Assembly: GCF_030264295.1 (NCBI RefSeq)
Contig: NZ_CP127173.1
Location: 4,099,501 to 4,163,500, forward strand
Length of the DNA stretch: 64,000 nt
Source: Amycolatopsis nalaikhensis
GTDB taxonomy: Bacteria; Actinomycetota; Actinomycetes; Mycobacteriales; Pseudonocardiaceae
Reading direction: 5' to 3'
Shown: in pieces, positions 1 through 7,771 of the stretch
Numbering within the stretch: the stretch's first letter is position 1
Layout: each line of letters starts with the position of its first letter
Position numbers and translations under genes: made by a program
Notes under the pieces: generated by a model
Databases searched by the model: none
What the model saw: the letters and a program-made list of their open reading frames with translations, nothing else
What the model was told of the DNA's origin: nothing

Positions 1-1
1 A

Positions 2-550
2 TGGCGCCACACGTTTGGCACTCGCCTGATCAACAACGAGGTCCCGCAGGAGACCGTCCGTCGTTTGCTCGACCACGACTCGCACGCCATGACTTCGCAC
101 TATGCGCGGCTGTCGGACACGACCATCCGGGAGCAGTGGGAACGCGCTCGCAAAGTCAACATCGCCGGTGAGGCCTTGGCCACCGACACCGGTCCGCTGG
201 CCGACGCTGTCTGGATGAAGAACAACCTCTCCAGGGCGAAGATGGCGCTGCCCAACGGCTACTGCGCCTTGCCGCTGCAGCAGAAGTGCGAGTTCGCCAA
301 TGCCTGTTTGACCTGCCCAGTTTTCGTCACGACGCCGGAGTTCCTGCCCCAGCATCGTCACCAGCTCGAGCAGACCCAAGACTTGATCGCCCAGGCCGAC
401 CGCAACGGACACCAGCGCCTTGCCGAGATGAATCGCACCGTCGAGAAGAACCTCCTGGCCATTATCGACGGCCTGACCACATCGGATGGCTGCTGCGGCG
501 GCGGAAAGTCCTGCGCCTGCAACGGAAAAAGCGGCTCGAATGCTTGCTGA
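2..550 (+). CDS. C-terminal part of a tyrosine recombinase, Tn554 TnpB-like (5' end outside window)
   Basis: The reading frame is open from base 2, so the gene began before the window. The first residues read HTFGTRLINN, the conserved His-x-x-x-Arg region of tyrosine recombinases, and SHYARLSD carries the candidate nucleophilic Tyr. A Cys-rich stretch follows (YCALPLQQKC, ANACLTCP) and then a Cys/Gly tail (CCGGGKSCACNG), probably a zinc-binding C-terminus as seen in large transposon recombinases. Its stop overlaps the start of a TnpC-like gene, the arrangement found in Tn554-type transposons. Such enzymes cut and rejoin transposon ends during site-specific transposition. The family is well supported; the TnpA/TnpB assignment is inferred from the neighbour. 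Confidence 0.75.
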   Translation, partial: WRHTFGTRLINNEVPQETVRRLLDHDSHAMTSHYARLSDTTIREQWERARKVNIAGEALATDTGPLADAVWMKNNLSRAKMALPNGYCALPLQQKCEFANACLTCPVFVTTPEFLPQHRHQLEQTQDLIAQADRNGHQRLAEMNRTVEKNLLAIIDGLTTSDGCCGGGKSCACNGKSGSNAC

Positions 551-935
551 CAACCCCAGACACCTCGCCGAACACGCCCGTCAGCGCCACGATCAGACCC
601 TGCACCGCGCCCAACAGGCGCTCGCCGAGCTGGCCGACGCCGGAGAACAGGTGACCGTTGCGCAACTTGCCAACCGGGCCGGCGTCTCGCGGTCATGGAT
701 CTACACCCAACCCGCATTGCGCGACCGGATCCGGCAGCTACAGCAGCATCGCGCCAGCGCTGGCTTCGTCCGCGACACCGCCACCCGGGCCACCGACGAC
801 TCACTGCGTCAACGTCTGGCCCTGGCGCACGAGCGAATCAACCAGCTCCGCACCGAGAACCAGCAACTCCGTGACGCCCTTGCCCACGCCCACGGCCAAC
901 TCCGCGCAGCCCGCCTCAGCACCGGTGATCGATAG
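540..935 (+). CDS. TnpC-like small transposition accessory protein (DUF6262-like)
   Basis: A 131-aa protein. The ATG at 540 overlaps the recombinase stop, which points to coupled translation. Residues 40-60 (VTVAQLANRAGVSRSWIYTQ) form a helix-turn-helix, and residues 85-120 form a coiled coil of Arg/Leu/Gln-rich heptads (RINQLRTENQQLRDAL). This HTH plus C-terminal coiled coil is the layout of the small proteins that follow Tn554-type TnpB and influence transposition orientation and frequency. No other partner of the transposon survives downstream, where IstB and IS3 fragments begin at once. The family call is good; function in this damaged element is doubtful. Confidence 0.7.
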   Translation: MLADNPRHLAEHARQRHDQTLHRAQQALAELADAGEQVTVAQLANRAGVSRSWIYTQPALRDRIRQLQQHRASAGFVRDTATRATDDSLRQRLALAHERINQLRTENQQLRDALAHAHGQLRAARLSTGDR

Positions 936-985
936 TCAAAGACACCTGTCCACGACGCGAAACGCCAGGTCAAAGGCGGTATTTG

Positions 986-1135
986 AAGATCGAAGTCGAG
1001 ATAACCGCGGCCATGCTCGACCGGCTGTTGCACCGGGCCACCGTGGTCGGTATCGACGGGCCGTCCTACCGGTTGCGGCACCACCAGGCCACCTCCGACA
1101 CCCTACGCGCGGCGGTGAACGCCCGTGTCTCCTGA
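986..1135 (+). pseudogene. 3' remnant of an IS21-type IstB helper ATPase gene
   Basis: The open frame reads AMLDRLLHRATVVGIDGPSY and then RLRHHQ, the characteristic end of IstB proteins, where the last helix and the SYRL strand close the AAA+ domain. Walker A and B regions are absent, so only the last 45-50 codons remain. The stop at 1133-1135 overlaps the GTG start of the next small ORF. An IS21-type istA occurs at the other end of the window (62897 onward), but nothing shows the two once belonged together. Confidence 0.55.
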
Positions 1136-1457
1136 CCAACCCCAGCCGGCCGGCCGCATCTGCGGGATCTGTTGGCGCGAGTTCATTCCCAGTCGCGCCA
1201 ACAACATCTACTGCTCCAAGCGTTGCAAGAACACCGCCTTCGACCGGAAACGCCGCCCCCAGAAGGCGGACGCCGAGGGCGCCGGCCGGCAGCACACCGT
1301 GAGCTCGTCGGCACGCCCGCAACCGGCGGCCGTCCGGGACTGTCCCCACTGCGGTGGACCGGTGACCATCGTCGCGCTGCTCACCACACCCGAGGCCGCA
1401 CGGCCGACACCACCAGCAGCCGTGCCCGACACGGTGATTCCGTTGCACCGTCCCTAA
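1125..1457 (+). CDS. Small zinc-ribbon protein accompanying an IS21-like element
   Basis: A 110-aa ORF starting at GTG 1125, inside the end of the IstB remnant. It has two Cys clusters: CGICWREFIPSRANNIYCSKRC near residue 13, a treble-clef or zinc-ribbon knuckle followed by a basic patch (DRKRRP), and CPHCGGPV near residue 73. The C-terminus is Pro/Ala-rich. The overlap suggests it was the next gene of an IS21-like operon. It may bind nucleic acid, but no function can be assigned. Confidence 0.5.
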   Translation: MSPDQPQPAGRICGICWREFIPSRANNIYCSKRCKNTAFDRKRRPQKADAEGAGRQHTVSSSARPQPAAVRDCPHCGGPVTIVALLTTPEAARPTPPAAVPDTVIPLHRP

Positions 1458-1501
1458 CTGCTACAGTCCCTCAACCGCCTGGGGAAGATGATTCATGGAA
1501 C

Positions 1502-1651
1502 GATGTCGCGGAGGTCATGACGGCTACCGCGGAATGGGTTTACTGGTACAATAATGAGAGGCTGCATTCGTGGTGCGGGCATCGCCCGCCACTGGAGTTC
1601 GAACAGGGCTACTGGCACGACACACCCGAGCAGCCCCTGGCAGTGGCATGA
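1502..1651 (+). pseudogene. C-terminal remnant of an IS3-family OrfB transposase
   Basis: The frame reads TAEWVYWYNNERLHSWCGHR and then PPLEFEQGYW before a stop at 1651. The W-x-N-x-x-R-L-H-S stretch with a following P-x-E-F/Y-E is the standard end of IS3-type integrase-core transposases. The last catalytic Glu region and everything upstream are missing. It is a scar only, without terminal repeats that I can delimit. Confidence 0.7.
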
Positions 1652-1689
1652 GACAAAGGACCACGTCTCCACGAAAGCCGGGGCGGTCC

Positions 1690-1979
1690 AACCAGGTCCG
1701 ACGCTATGACGCCTGGTATCGCCACATCACCCTCGCCATGCTCGCCCACGCCTACCTCGCCGTCACCGCCGCAGTGTCCCCAAAAGCCCTGGCCACGGCC
1801 TCATCCCGCTCACCCTCGGCGAAGTCCGTCGTCTCCTGGCACATCTGATCCACACCGGGCGCCCATGGCTCCGGATCCAGGCCTGGTCACGCTGGTGCCG
1901 ACGCCACCAACACCGCGCCAAGACCAGCCACTACCAGCGAAGACACAACCAACATCACGAAGTGCGGCTGGAGTATTAG
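1690..1979 (+). pseudogene. C-terminal remnant of an IS701-like transposase, frameshifted
   Basis: One frame gives YDAWYRHITLAMLAHAYLAV. After a one-base shift near 1795 the next frame gives LIPLTLGEVRRLLAHLIH and continues to a stop at 1977-1979. Both match the usual end of IS701-type DDE transposases, where a WYRHITLAMLAHA helix precedes a LIPLT..E.RRLL motif. The frame change and missing N-terminus mark it as dead. Bases 1980-2094 hold no recognisable gene. Confidence 0.6.
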
Positions 1980-2094
1980 GTACGGTAGCCCAATTGGTAC
2001 GAGCGCCAACAGGCGTTGAGCCGGACGGCAGCGGAAATCCGCCCGATTACCGCACTTCAACGGCGACTCGCGAGTAGGTACGGCGAGCGCCCGA

Positions 2095-3597
2095 TCACCG
2101 GCCGGAGGCCATGGCGTGCGCCGACGCGACGAGTGCCTGTTCGGCGTCGCGCGCGTGCTCGAACCGCGCCTGGTGCCACTCGCGCGCGGCGGCGACCGAA
2201 CCGGCGACGGCGGCCGCGTGCTCGCGGACCCGGTGCGGCGCCGCGCCGCCCTCCGCGACGCGTTCGGCGACCAGGCAGCGCGGCTCGGCGGCCAGCGCGA
2301 CGAGCCGGTCCGGCACCACGAGTGCTGCACCGGTCACCTGTTCGGCCGCCTCCGCGAGCAGGGCGGGGGTGAGCGCGTGCTCGCCCGCCATGGAGACCGC
2401 ACGGCCCACCACCCGGTAGGCCGTGCGGTAGTCGAGCCCGAGATGCCGGGCGAAGTCCTCGGCGAGGTCGGCCGCACCCGTGTGGTGCGCACCCGCCTGC
2501 GCCGCCAGGTTCTCGGTGTTGGGCGTCAGCCCGCGGACGACGGCGGTGCCGAGCCGGACGAGACGGGTCGACAGCGCGAGCGCACCGGCCACTTCGCCGT
2601 AGGCGTAGAGCCAACTGTCGGTGCGGGCGGACGGCGAGCGCCGGGTCACCAGCAACCCGGTCAGCCTGCCGACGACCGTGCTCGCGCCGCCCCGGATCAC
2701 CGCCAGCGCATAGGGATTCCGCTTCTGCGGCATGAGCACGCTGGCCCGGCACAGCGACGCGTCGAGTGTCACGTAGCCGAACGCCGGGCTGGCGAAGATC
2801 TCCAGGTCCTCGGCGAGCTGGTCCACGGTCAGCACGGCCTGGGTCGCCGCGCCGACGGCATCCACGAGACCGTCGGTGGACCACATCACGTCCCTGGTGT
2901 GCCGCCCGGCGGCGGCGAAACCGAGCAGTGCCGCGAGGTGGTTCCGGTCCAATGGCAGGCGTGTGCCGCCGACGCCGCCGGACCCGCCCGGCGACACGTC
3001 GGCCTGGCGATGGGCGTCGGCGATCCGGTCCAGGTGCCGCACCGCCTGCTCGGCGAAGCCGCCGAGGTAGTGCCCGAAGGTGGACGGCTGGGCAGGCTGG
3101 AGATATGTGGTGTCCGCCCACAGCGTGTCCGCCGCGTCGGTCTCCGCGACCGCGAGCGCTTCGGCGAACCCGGTCACCGCGTCGTGCAGGTCGAGCAGGT
3201 GCTCGCGCAGGGCGAGCCGGAACGCGATCCGGCCCGCCTCGCGACGGGTGCGGCCAAGATGCAGTCGCCCGGCGTCGGGACCGAGTTCGCGTTCCAGCAC
3301 CCGTTCCCGGCTGTTGTAGGCGTCGCCGTAGGCCGGGTCGTACTCGAACTCGGCCGCCGGGGTGTCGAGCAGGTCGAGCAGCCGCCGCAGCAGCGGCCGG
3401 ACCTCCGCTTCGCTCAGCACCCGGCAGTCGATGAGCGCGAGCAGGTGCGCGAGGTCGGCGAGGGTGAGGCCACGGTGCAGCAGCGGGGCATCGGCGATCT
3501 CCAGCGCGTAACCGGCGTCGACGAGCTCGGGCGCGGGGCCACTGGTGATCATGGCCTCGGCGCCGAGATAGCCGTTCGGTGTGGTAGTTCCGGTCAC
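2095..3597 (-). CDS. Aspartase/fumarase-superfamily lyase of CoM biosynthesis (XcbD-like)
   Basis: A 500-aa protein from GTG 3597, whose start overlaps the stop of the upstream PLP-enzyme gene. It has the fold signatures of argininosuccinate lyase-like enzymes: the loop SVLMPQKRNPYA (signature M-P-x-K-x-N with the catalytic Ser loop) near residue 285, and an all-helical C-terminus. A second superfamily member lies two genes upstream, mirroring the two such genes (xcbC, xcbD) reported in the Xanthobacter CoM operon. The published bacterial route runs PEP, sulfite addition, phosphate elimination, decarboxylation, thiolation, reduction. Which later step this lyase serves is inference. Argininosuccinate lyase is unlikely, because no arginine genes are nearby and the gene is locked into the CoM operon. 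Confidence 0.7.
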   Translation of the reverse strand: MTGTTTPNGYLGAEAMITSGPAPELVDAGYALEIADAPLLHRGLTLADLAHLLALIDCRVLSEAEVRPLLRRLLDLLDTPAAEFEYDPAYGDAYNSRERVLERELGPDAGRLHLGRTRREAGRIAFRLALREHLLDLHDAVTGFAEALAVAETDAADTLWADTTYLQPAQPSTFGHYLGGFAEQAVRHLDRIADAHRQADVSPGGSGGVGGTRLPLDRNHLAALLGFAAAGRHTRDVMWSTDGLVDAVGAATQAVLTVDQLAEDLEIFASPAFGYVTLDASLCRASVLMPQKRNPYALAVIRGGASTVVGRLTGLLVTRRSPSARTDSWLYAYGEVAGALALSTRLVRLGTAVVRGLTPNTENLAAQAGAHHTGAADLAEDFARHLGLDYRTAYRVVGRAVSMAGEHALTPALLAEAAEQVTGAALVVPDRLVALAAEPRCLVAERVAEGGAAPHRVREHAAAVAGSVAAAREWHQARFEHARDAEQALVASAHAMASGR

Positions 3598-4592
3598 GAG
3601 GCCCCCTTGCGGTCGGTGAACAACGTCGGCGCGCCGCCGGTCACCAGGAACACCTGGGGGCCGGTGACCCGGCCCGCGGCGCATTCCGCGACCAGGCCCG
3701 CCATGGCCTTCGCGCCGAACACCGGGTCGAGGAACACGCCTTCGGCGCGCGCCACCAGGAGCGCGGCCGCGGCCCCTTCCGGCGACGGGATCCCGTATCC
3801 CGGCCCCAGACAGCCGCCCAGCACTCGCGGTTCCGCCGGTTCCGGGCCGTGCACGAGTGCGGCGGCCGCGGCGGCGAGTGTGGTGATCCGGGTTCGACAT
3901 TCGGCCACCGGCCTGCTGACGGTCACCCCGATCAGGTCGAACGCGGCCGCCGCGAACGCGACACCGGCGAGCAGTCCGGCGTGGGTGCCGCACGAGCCGG
4001 TGGGCAGCCATACCGCCGCCGGTTCGGTGCCGGACTCGTCGAGTTGCGCAGCCAGTTCGATCGTCGCGCGGACGTAGCCGAGCGAACCGAGCGCGGTCGC
4101 GCCGCCTCTCGGCAGGACGTACGGGCGGCGCCCGGTCGCGCGCAGTTCGGCCGCGAGCGCGGCGATCCCGTCGTCCACGGTGGACCGGTCGGCGGCGCCG
4201 GTGAACCGCACGTCCACACCGAGCCAGCGGTGCAGCCGGAGGTTTCCTTCGTCCGGCGGAGGATTTCCGTAGCACACGACGTGCGGCTCGATGCCGTACC
4301 GCAGCGCGGTGAGCGCCGCCAGCAGCGTCCAGTTCGACTGCGGGCCCGCGCCGGTGACCAGGCAGTCACAACCCTGCCGCAGCGCGTCCGCGATCAGGTA
4401 CTCCAGGCCGCGCACCTTGTTGCCGCCCAGACCGAGCCCGGTCAGGTCGTCCCGTTTGAACAGGACGGGCACGCCGAGTTCGGCCGACAGGCGGGGCGCC
4501 GGGTGCAGTGGAGTCGGCGACCGCACCAGTTCGATCCGGGGCGGCTCGTGCGGTCCCAGCAACCGATCTGCGACGGGCGCGTGCGTGGTCAT
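3594..4592 (-). CDS. PLP-dependent enzyme, D-cysteine desulfhydrase/ACC deaminase fold, CoM biosynthesis (XcbE-like)
   Basis: A 332-aa fold-type II PLP enzyme. LGLGGNKVRGLEYL near residue 57 carries the Schiff-base lysine in its usual G-G-N-K context. The phosphate-binding region is LPTGSCGTHAG near residue 193. In ACC deaminase and D-cysteine desulfhydrase the active-site motif is Q-S-N-H; here it is AGPQSNWTLL, with Trp in place of His, so a different substrate is likely. The gene overlaps both neighbours by 4 nt within the CoM operon. PLP enzymes of this family take part in the late carbon/sulfur steps of bacterial CoM synthesis. The exact step cannot be read from sequence. Confidence 0.72.
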   Translation of the reverse strand: MTTHAPVADRLLGPHEPPRIELVRSPTPLHPAPRLSAELGVPVLFKRDDLTGLGLGGNKVRGLEYLIADALRQGCDCLVTGAGPQSNWTLLAALTALRYGIEPHVVCYGNPPPDEGNLRLHRWLGVDVRFTGAADRSTVDDGIAALAAELRATGRRPYVLPRGGATALGSLGYVRATIELAAQLDESGTEPAAVWLPTGSCGTHAGLLAGVAFAAAAFDLIGVTVSRPVAECRTRITTLAAAAAALVHGPEPAEPRVLGGCLGPGYGIPSPEGAAAALLVARAEGVFLDPVFGAKAMAGLVAECAAGRVTGPQVFLVTGGAPTLFTDRKGAS

Positions 4593-5926
4593 GCCGCACC
4601 GCATTCGGCGCGTACCCGGTCGACGAACGCGCCGCACGCGCCCAGCGCACTGTCCACAGTGAGCAACCGGTCCAGTTCGGCGTCGGAAAGCAGCGCGGTG
4701 CCTGCACAGTTCCGCAGCGCGGTGCGGAAGTCCACATCGGACTGCAGTCCAGCGAGCGCGGCCGAGCGCACGAGTTCCTGCGCGATGTGCTTGCCGACGC
4801 GGTCCGCGAGCGCCCGCATCACCGGTTCCGACAACAGGTATCCGCGCTGCGCGTCGATGTTGCGCCGCATCCGGTCGGCGTCCACAGCCAACCCGTCGAG
4901 CATTTCGGCGCCGAGCGCGGCACAGGCGGCGAACGAGCAGCACGCGTCCGGCACGAGCCGCCATTCGGTCTTCCACGCGCGCCCGTCCCGCTCGTGCTCA
5001 CAGCCGATGCCCTCCAGCGCGAGCGCCGCCTGTGCGCGCACCACCCGCGAGAGCGTGCCGAGTTGTTCGGAGATCTCCGGGTTTCGCTTGTGCGGCATGG
5101 TGATGGAGCCGACCGCCGCCGCCGACCCGCCCTCGGCCAGTTCCCCGATTTCCGGCCGCTGCAACTGGTAGACCTCGTTCCCGATCTTCGCGATGGTGGC
5201 CGACATCGCCGCGAGCAGCCCGGTGAACTCCGCGATCCCGTCGCGCGCGGTCAGCCACGGCACCGGCGCGACGCCGAGCCCGAGACGGGCGGCGAACGCG
5301 TCGAGCAGGTCGAGCGCGCGGTCGCCCCAGAACTCCATGGTGCCCAGTGCGCCGCCCAACTGGACGTTCTCCCAGCGCACGCGGCCTTCGGCGAGCCGCC
5401 GCAGATGGCGATCCAGTTCGGCCGCCCACACCGCGGCCTTGAACCCGAACGTGATCGGCAGACCCGGCTGGCCGTGCGTGCGGCCGCACATCGGGGTGTC
5501 GCGATGCGCCACCGCGAGCGCCAGCGCGCGGTCACGCAGCCGCCGCACGTCACGTTCGGCGATGTCGCCGACGGTGCGGAAGACAAGCGCGGTCCAGGTG
5601 TCGGTCAGGTCCTGGACGGTGGCGCCGTAGTAGACCCACTGGGCGGCGTCGGGCGGCAGGGTTTCCCGCAGTGTCCGGATGAGGCCGAGTGTGGAATGAC
5701 CGCATGCCCGCGTCTGTTCCGCAACGCTGTCGATGTCCACTGTGGACACTTTCGCGCCCGCATGGATGGCGTCCGCCGCGTCGCGTGGCACGAGGCCGAC
5801 GTCCGCCTGCGCCTCGGCGAGTGCGGCGAGCACGTCCAGCCAGCCCTGGGTGCGGCCCTCGTCGGTGAACAGGGCCGTCGCTTCCGGCGTCGTCCAGAGA
5901 TGACCGAAGATGCGCGAGGAGATCAT
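4589..5926 (-). CDS. xcbC: Aspartase/fumarase-superfamily lyase, probable phosphosulfolactate phosphate-lyase (XcbC-like)
   Basis: A 445-aa protein related to adenylosuccinate lyase and carboxymuconate cycloisomerase. The superfamily signature GSITMPHKRNPEISEQ is intact near residue 275, and an RTHGQPGLPITFG stretch lies near residue 155. In Xanthobacter the second CoM-biosynthesis enzyme is a superfamily member that eliminates phosphate from phosphosulfolactate to give sulfoacrylate; this gene is the best match by family and position. It starts at ATG 5926, overlapping the stop of the Cys-rich gene upstream, and is translationally coupled to the PLP gene downstream. A purine-pathway PurB role is the alternative, disfavoured by context. 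Confidence 0.7.
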   Translation of the reverse strand: MISSRIFGHLWTTPEATALFTDEGRTQGWLDVLAALAEAQADVGLVPRDAADAIHAGAKVSTVDIDSVAEQTRACGHSTLGLIRTLRETLPPDAAQWVYYGATVQDLTDTWTALVFRTVGDIAERDVRRLRDRALALAVAHRDTPMCGRTHGQPGLPITFGFKAAVWAAELDRHLRRLAEGRVRWENVQLGGALGTMEFWGDRALDLLDAFAARLGLGVAPVPWLTARDGIAEFTGLLAAMSATIAKIGNEVYQLQRPEIGELAEGGSAAAVGSITMPHKRNPEISEQLGTLSRVVRAQAALALEGIGCEHERDGRAWKTEWRLVPDACCSFAACAALGAEMLDGLAVDADRMRRNIDAQRGYLLSEPVMRALADRVGKHIAQELVRSAALAGLQSDVDFRTALRNCAGTALLSDAELDRLLTVDSALGACGAFVDRVRAECGAA

Positions 5927-6813
5927 GACGCCGCCGCCATCGCGGGCAGGCCGCAGATCGCACGCAGCGCGGCGCGGACTTCGTCGAGGTTCGCGCCCCA
6001 CGGCACGGTCGCGGACCGGCCCGCGTACTCCACGCCCCGTTCCAGCAGGCAGCACTTGGTGAGCACCGGCCCGGCGCCCGCGCGCGCCTTCGGGCACAGA
6101 TCCACCCGGTCCGGTTCGCTGCCGTAGAATTGCTCGTGGAACGCGCGCGAGCGCTCGCAGCCGATCAGCAGCCAATCGTCCCGATAGGACGGATGGGTGT
6201 CCAGAAACCGCACCTCGCCGTCGAGTTCGGCGCCGGAACCCCGGCAGGGCAACAGAAACGCGGGCGCCGGATGGTCCGCGGCGAGCGCGCGGATGTCGAC
6301 CGCGTCGAGCACCAGTTCCACCGGCGGCAGATCCTCGTCGAACGCGACGGCCTGTTCGGCCATCGAAAGGAGCTTCGGCGGGTACGGCGGCACCACCTCG
6401 GTCACCCGCACCCGCAGCGGCTCCGGCCGCCAGATGAAGTTGACGTGCTCGAACCGGCCGCGCACCACATAGGCCAGCGCGCCGTCCTGGTGCCCTGAAC
6501 GCGCGGCGGCGGCCAGCGCGCTCGCGTTGCCGACGTCGGTCGCCGGGTCGTCGAGCCACACCGTCGTGTCCGGTCCCGACAGTACCCGCAGTTCGGCGAC
6601 CGGTGAGAACAGCGGCCCGAGCGAGACCGGCCGGACGCCGACGAGCGCCGTGTCGTCGCCCGAGCGCAGCACGAGGAACGCGGTGCGCCGGTAGATCTCC
6701 CGTGGCCGCAACAGGTCGTCGATGGCGCGCGGTGTCAGCGGGATGTCCACCTCCTGCACGGAGAGTCCGCGGTAGGGGCGGGTGATGGTGTTCGGCGCCG
6801 GGTCGGGAATCAC
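5923..6813 (-). CDS. Uncharacterised Cys-rich protein embedded in the CoM biosynthesis operon
   Basis: A 296-aa protein from GTG 6813 that I cannot assign to a family. It overlaps ComA upstream and the XcbC-like lyase downstream by 4 nt each, so it is made with them. There is no signal peptide or membrane segment. The N-terminal half is mixed alpha/beta. The C-terminal half holds the Cys residues at about 190, 219, 240, 254, 255 and 287, in contexts LLPCRGSG, LIGCERSR, DLCPKARAG and TKCCLLERG, with Arg and Asp between them. The pattern could bind an iron-sulfur cluster or zinc, or carry a persulfide. Since the pathway still needs thiolation and reduction steps, a sulfur-transfer role is possible, but this is inference from location only. 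Confidence 0.65.
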   Translation of the reverse strand: MIPDPAPNTITRPYRGLSVQEVDIPLTPRAIDDLLRPREIYRRTAFLVLRSGDDTALVGVRPVSLGPLFSPVAELRVLSGPDTTVWLDDPATDVGNASALAAAARSGHQDGALAYVVRGRFEHVNFIWRPEPLRVRVTEVVPPYPPKLLSMAEQAVAFDEDLPPVELVLDAVDIRALAADHPAPAFLLPCRGSGAELDGEVRFLDTHPSYRDDWLLIGCERSRAFHEQFYGSEPDRVDLCPKARAGAGPVLTKCCLLERGVEYAGRSATVPWGANLDEVRAALRAICGLPAMAAAS

Positions 6814-7589
6814 GCCGACGCCTCGACCGTCGTGTCGAACGGCACGGTGTCGGCGCGCAGGCCGAGTCGCAGCGTTTCCAGGCTCAGCGCGTCGGCGGGC
6901 GCGATGTTGCCCAAGTTCGCCCCGACCCCGAGCTTCCGGATGAACCACGCCTGCTGGTTCTTCTCCGGCGCCTCGAAGATGACCCGCTCGACCGGCACCC
7001 GCCGCAAGATCGCCGTGATGACCTCGGACCGGATGCCGTGATCGCGGTCGTAGATGCCGACCGTGCCGCTCTCCCGGCCCTCGGCGACCAGCCAGCGCGC
7101 CCCGGCGTCGAGATCACCGGCCATCTCCTCGGCCCATTCGTCCGGAGTGGACGGATAGGTGTCGTCCTTCGCGCCTGTCTCGGCCAGCACCACGAAGTCG
7201 GCGGACAGTTCCCGGATCAGCGCCCGCTTCCGGTCCACGGTCAGCGCGCGCAGCCCGTTGGACACCTCGACGTGCGAGATCCCGCTGCGCAGCGCCCACT
7301 CCCGCAGTTCGCGCACCCGGTTCTGCAGTGCGCAGATCTCCAACAGGGTGCCGCCGAGCGAGACACCGCAACCGTGCTCGGTGTAGCGACGCACCCGCTG
7401 CGCCAGCGTGGGATCCACGTAGCCGATCCCCCAGCCGATCTTGACGATGTCCGCGAGCTGTCCCGCCTGGTCGAGGAACGCCTCGGTGCCGGCGACGGTG
7501 AGCCCCTTGTCCAGGACGTGCGTCACGCCGCACATCCTGGGTTTCACCGTCCGCGCCGGCAGATCGAGGAAGCTGGGACATCCGCTCAC
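6810..7589 (-). CDS. comA: Phosphosulfolactate synthase (ComA family), first step of CoM biosynthesis
   Basis: A 259-aa TIM-barrel protein that adds sulfite to phosphoenolpyruvate to give phosphosulfolactate. The N-terminus reads FLDLPARTVKPRMCGVTHVL and then DKGL, the family's opening motif. Further family landmarks are VKIGWG, GVSLGGTLLE, HVEVSNG, VLAETGAKD and VIFEAPEKNQQAWFI. The GTG start at 7589 is chosen because a good Shine-Dalgarno (GGGAGGTG) lies about 6 nt upstream and the conserved N-terminus begins right after it. It is the first of five tightly overlapping genes. The 182 bp between it and the transferase gene contain a perfect GC palindrome (7722-7735). The homolog in Xanthobacter is called XcbB1. 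Confidence 0.9.
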   Translation of the reverse strand: MSGCPSFLDLPARTVKPRMCGVTHVLDKGLTVAGTEAFLDQAGQLADIVKIGWGIGYVDPTLAQRVRRYTEHGCGVSLGGTLLEICALQNRVRELREWALRSGISHVEVSNGLRALTVDRKRALIRELSADFVVLAETGAKDDTYPSTPDEWAEEMAGDLDAGARWLVAEGRESGTVGIYDRDHGIRSEVITAILRRVPVERVIFEAPEKNQQAWFIRKLGVGANLGNIAPADALSLETLRLGLRADTVPFDTTVEASA

Positions 7590-7771
7590 CTGGCACCTCC
7601 CGCAGATCGTCGAACACCATCGACGATAGGAAGCGCGCACGCCGAGTGCCTGGTCCCGGAGAGGTCAGGATCGCGCGGCCACTCGCCCCGTCAGGCCGAA
7701 CGGCCGGCTCGAACTGCCGGAACCCGGCGCCGGGTCGGGCGGCGCCGGGCTCCTGTCCGCGAGCGGGTGGC

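Noticed and set aside
2116-4077. Long plus-strand frame across the XcbD-like and PLP genes
   Set aside because: Only shadow composition, without a plausible ribosome site or domain.
4589-5926. Housekeeping adenylosuccinate lyase (PurB)
   Set aside because: Overlapping start/stop with CoM genes and absence of purine genes argue against it, although the fold is the same.
7722-7735. Perfect 14-bp GC palindrome between the ComA and EaCoMT genes as an operator
   Set aside because: The sequence is GC-only in the core and such palindromes are frequent at this base composition; no second copy was seen.
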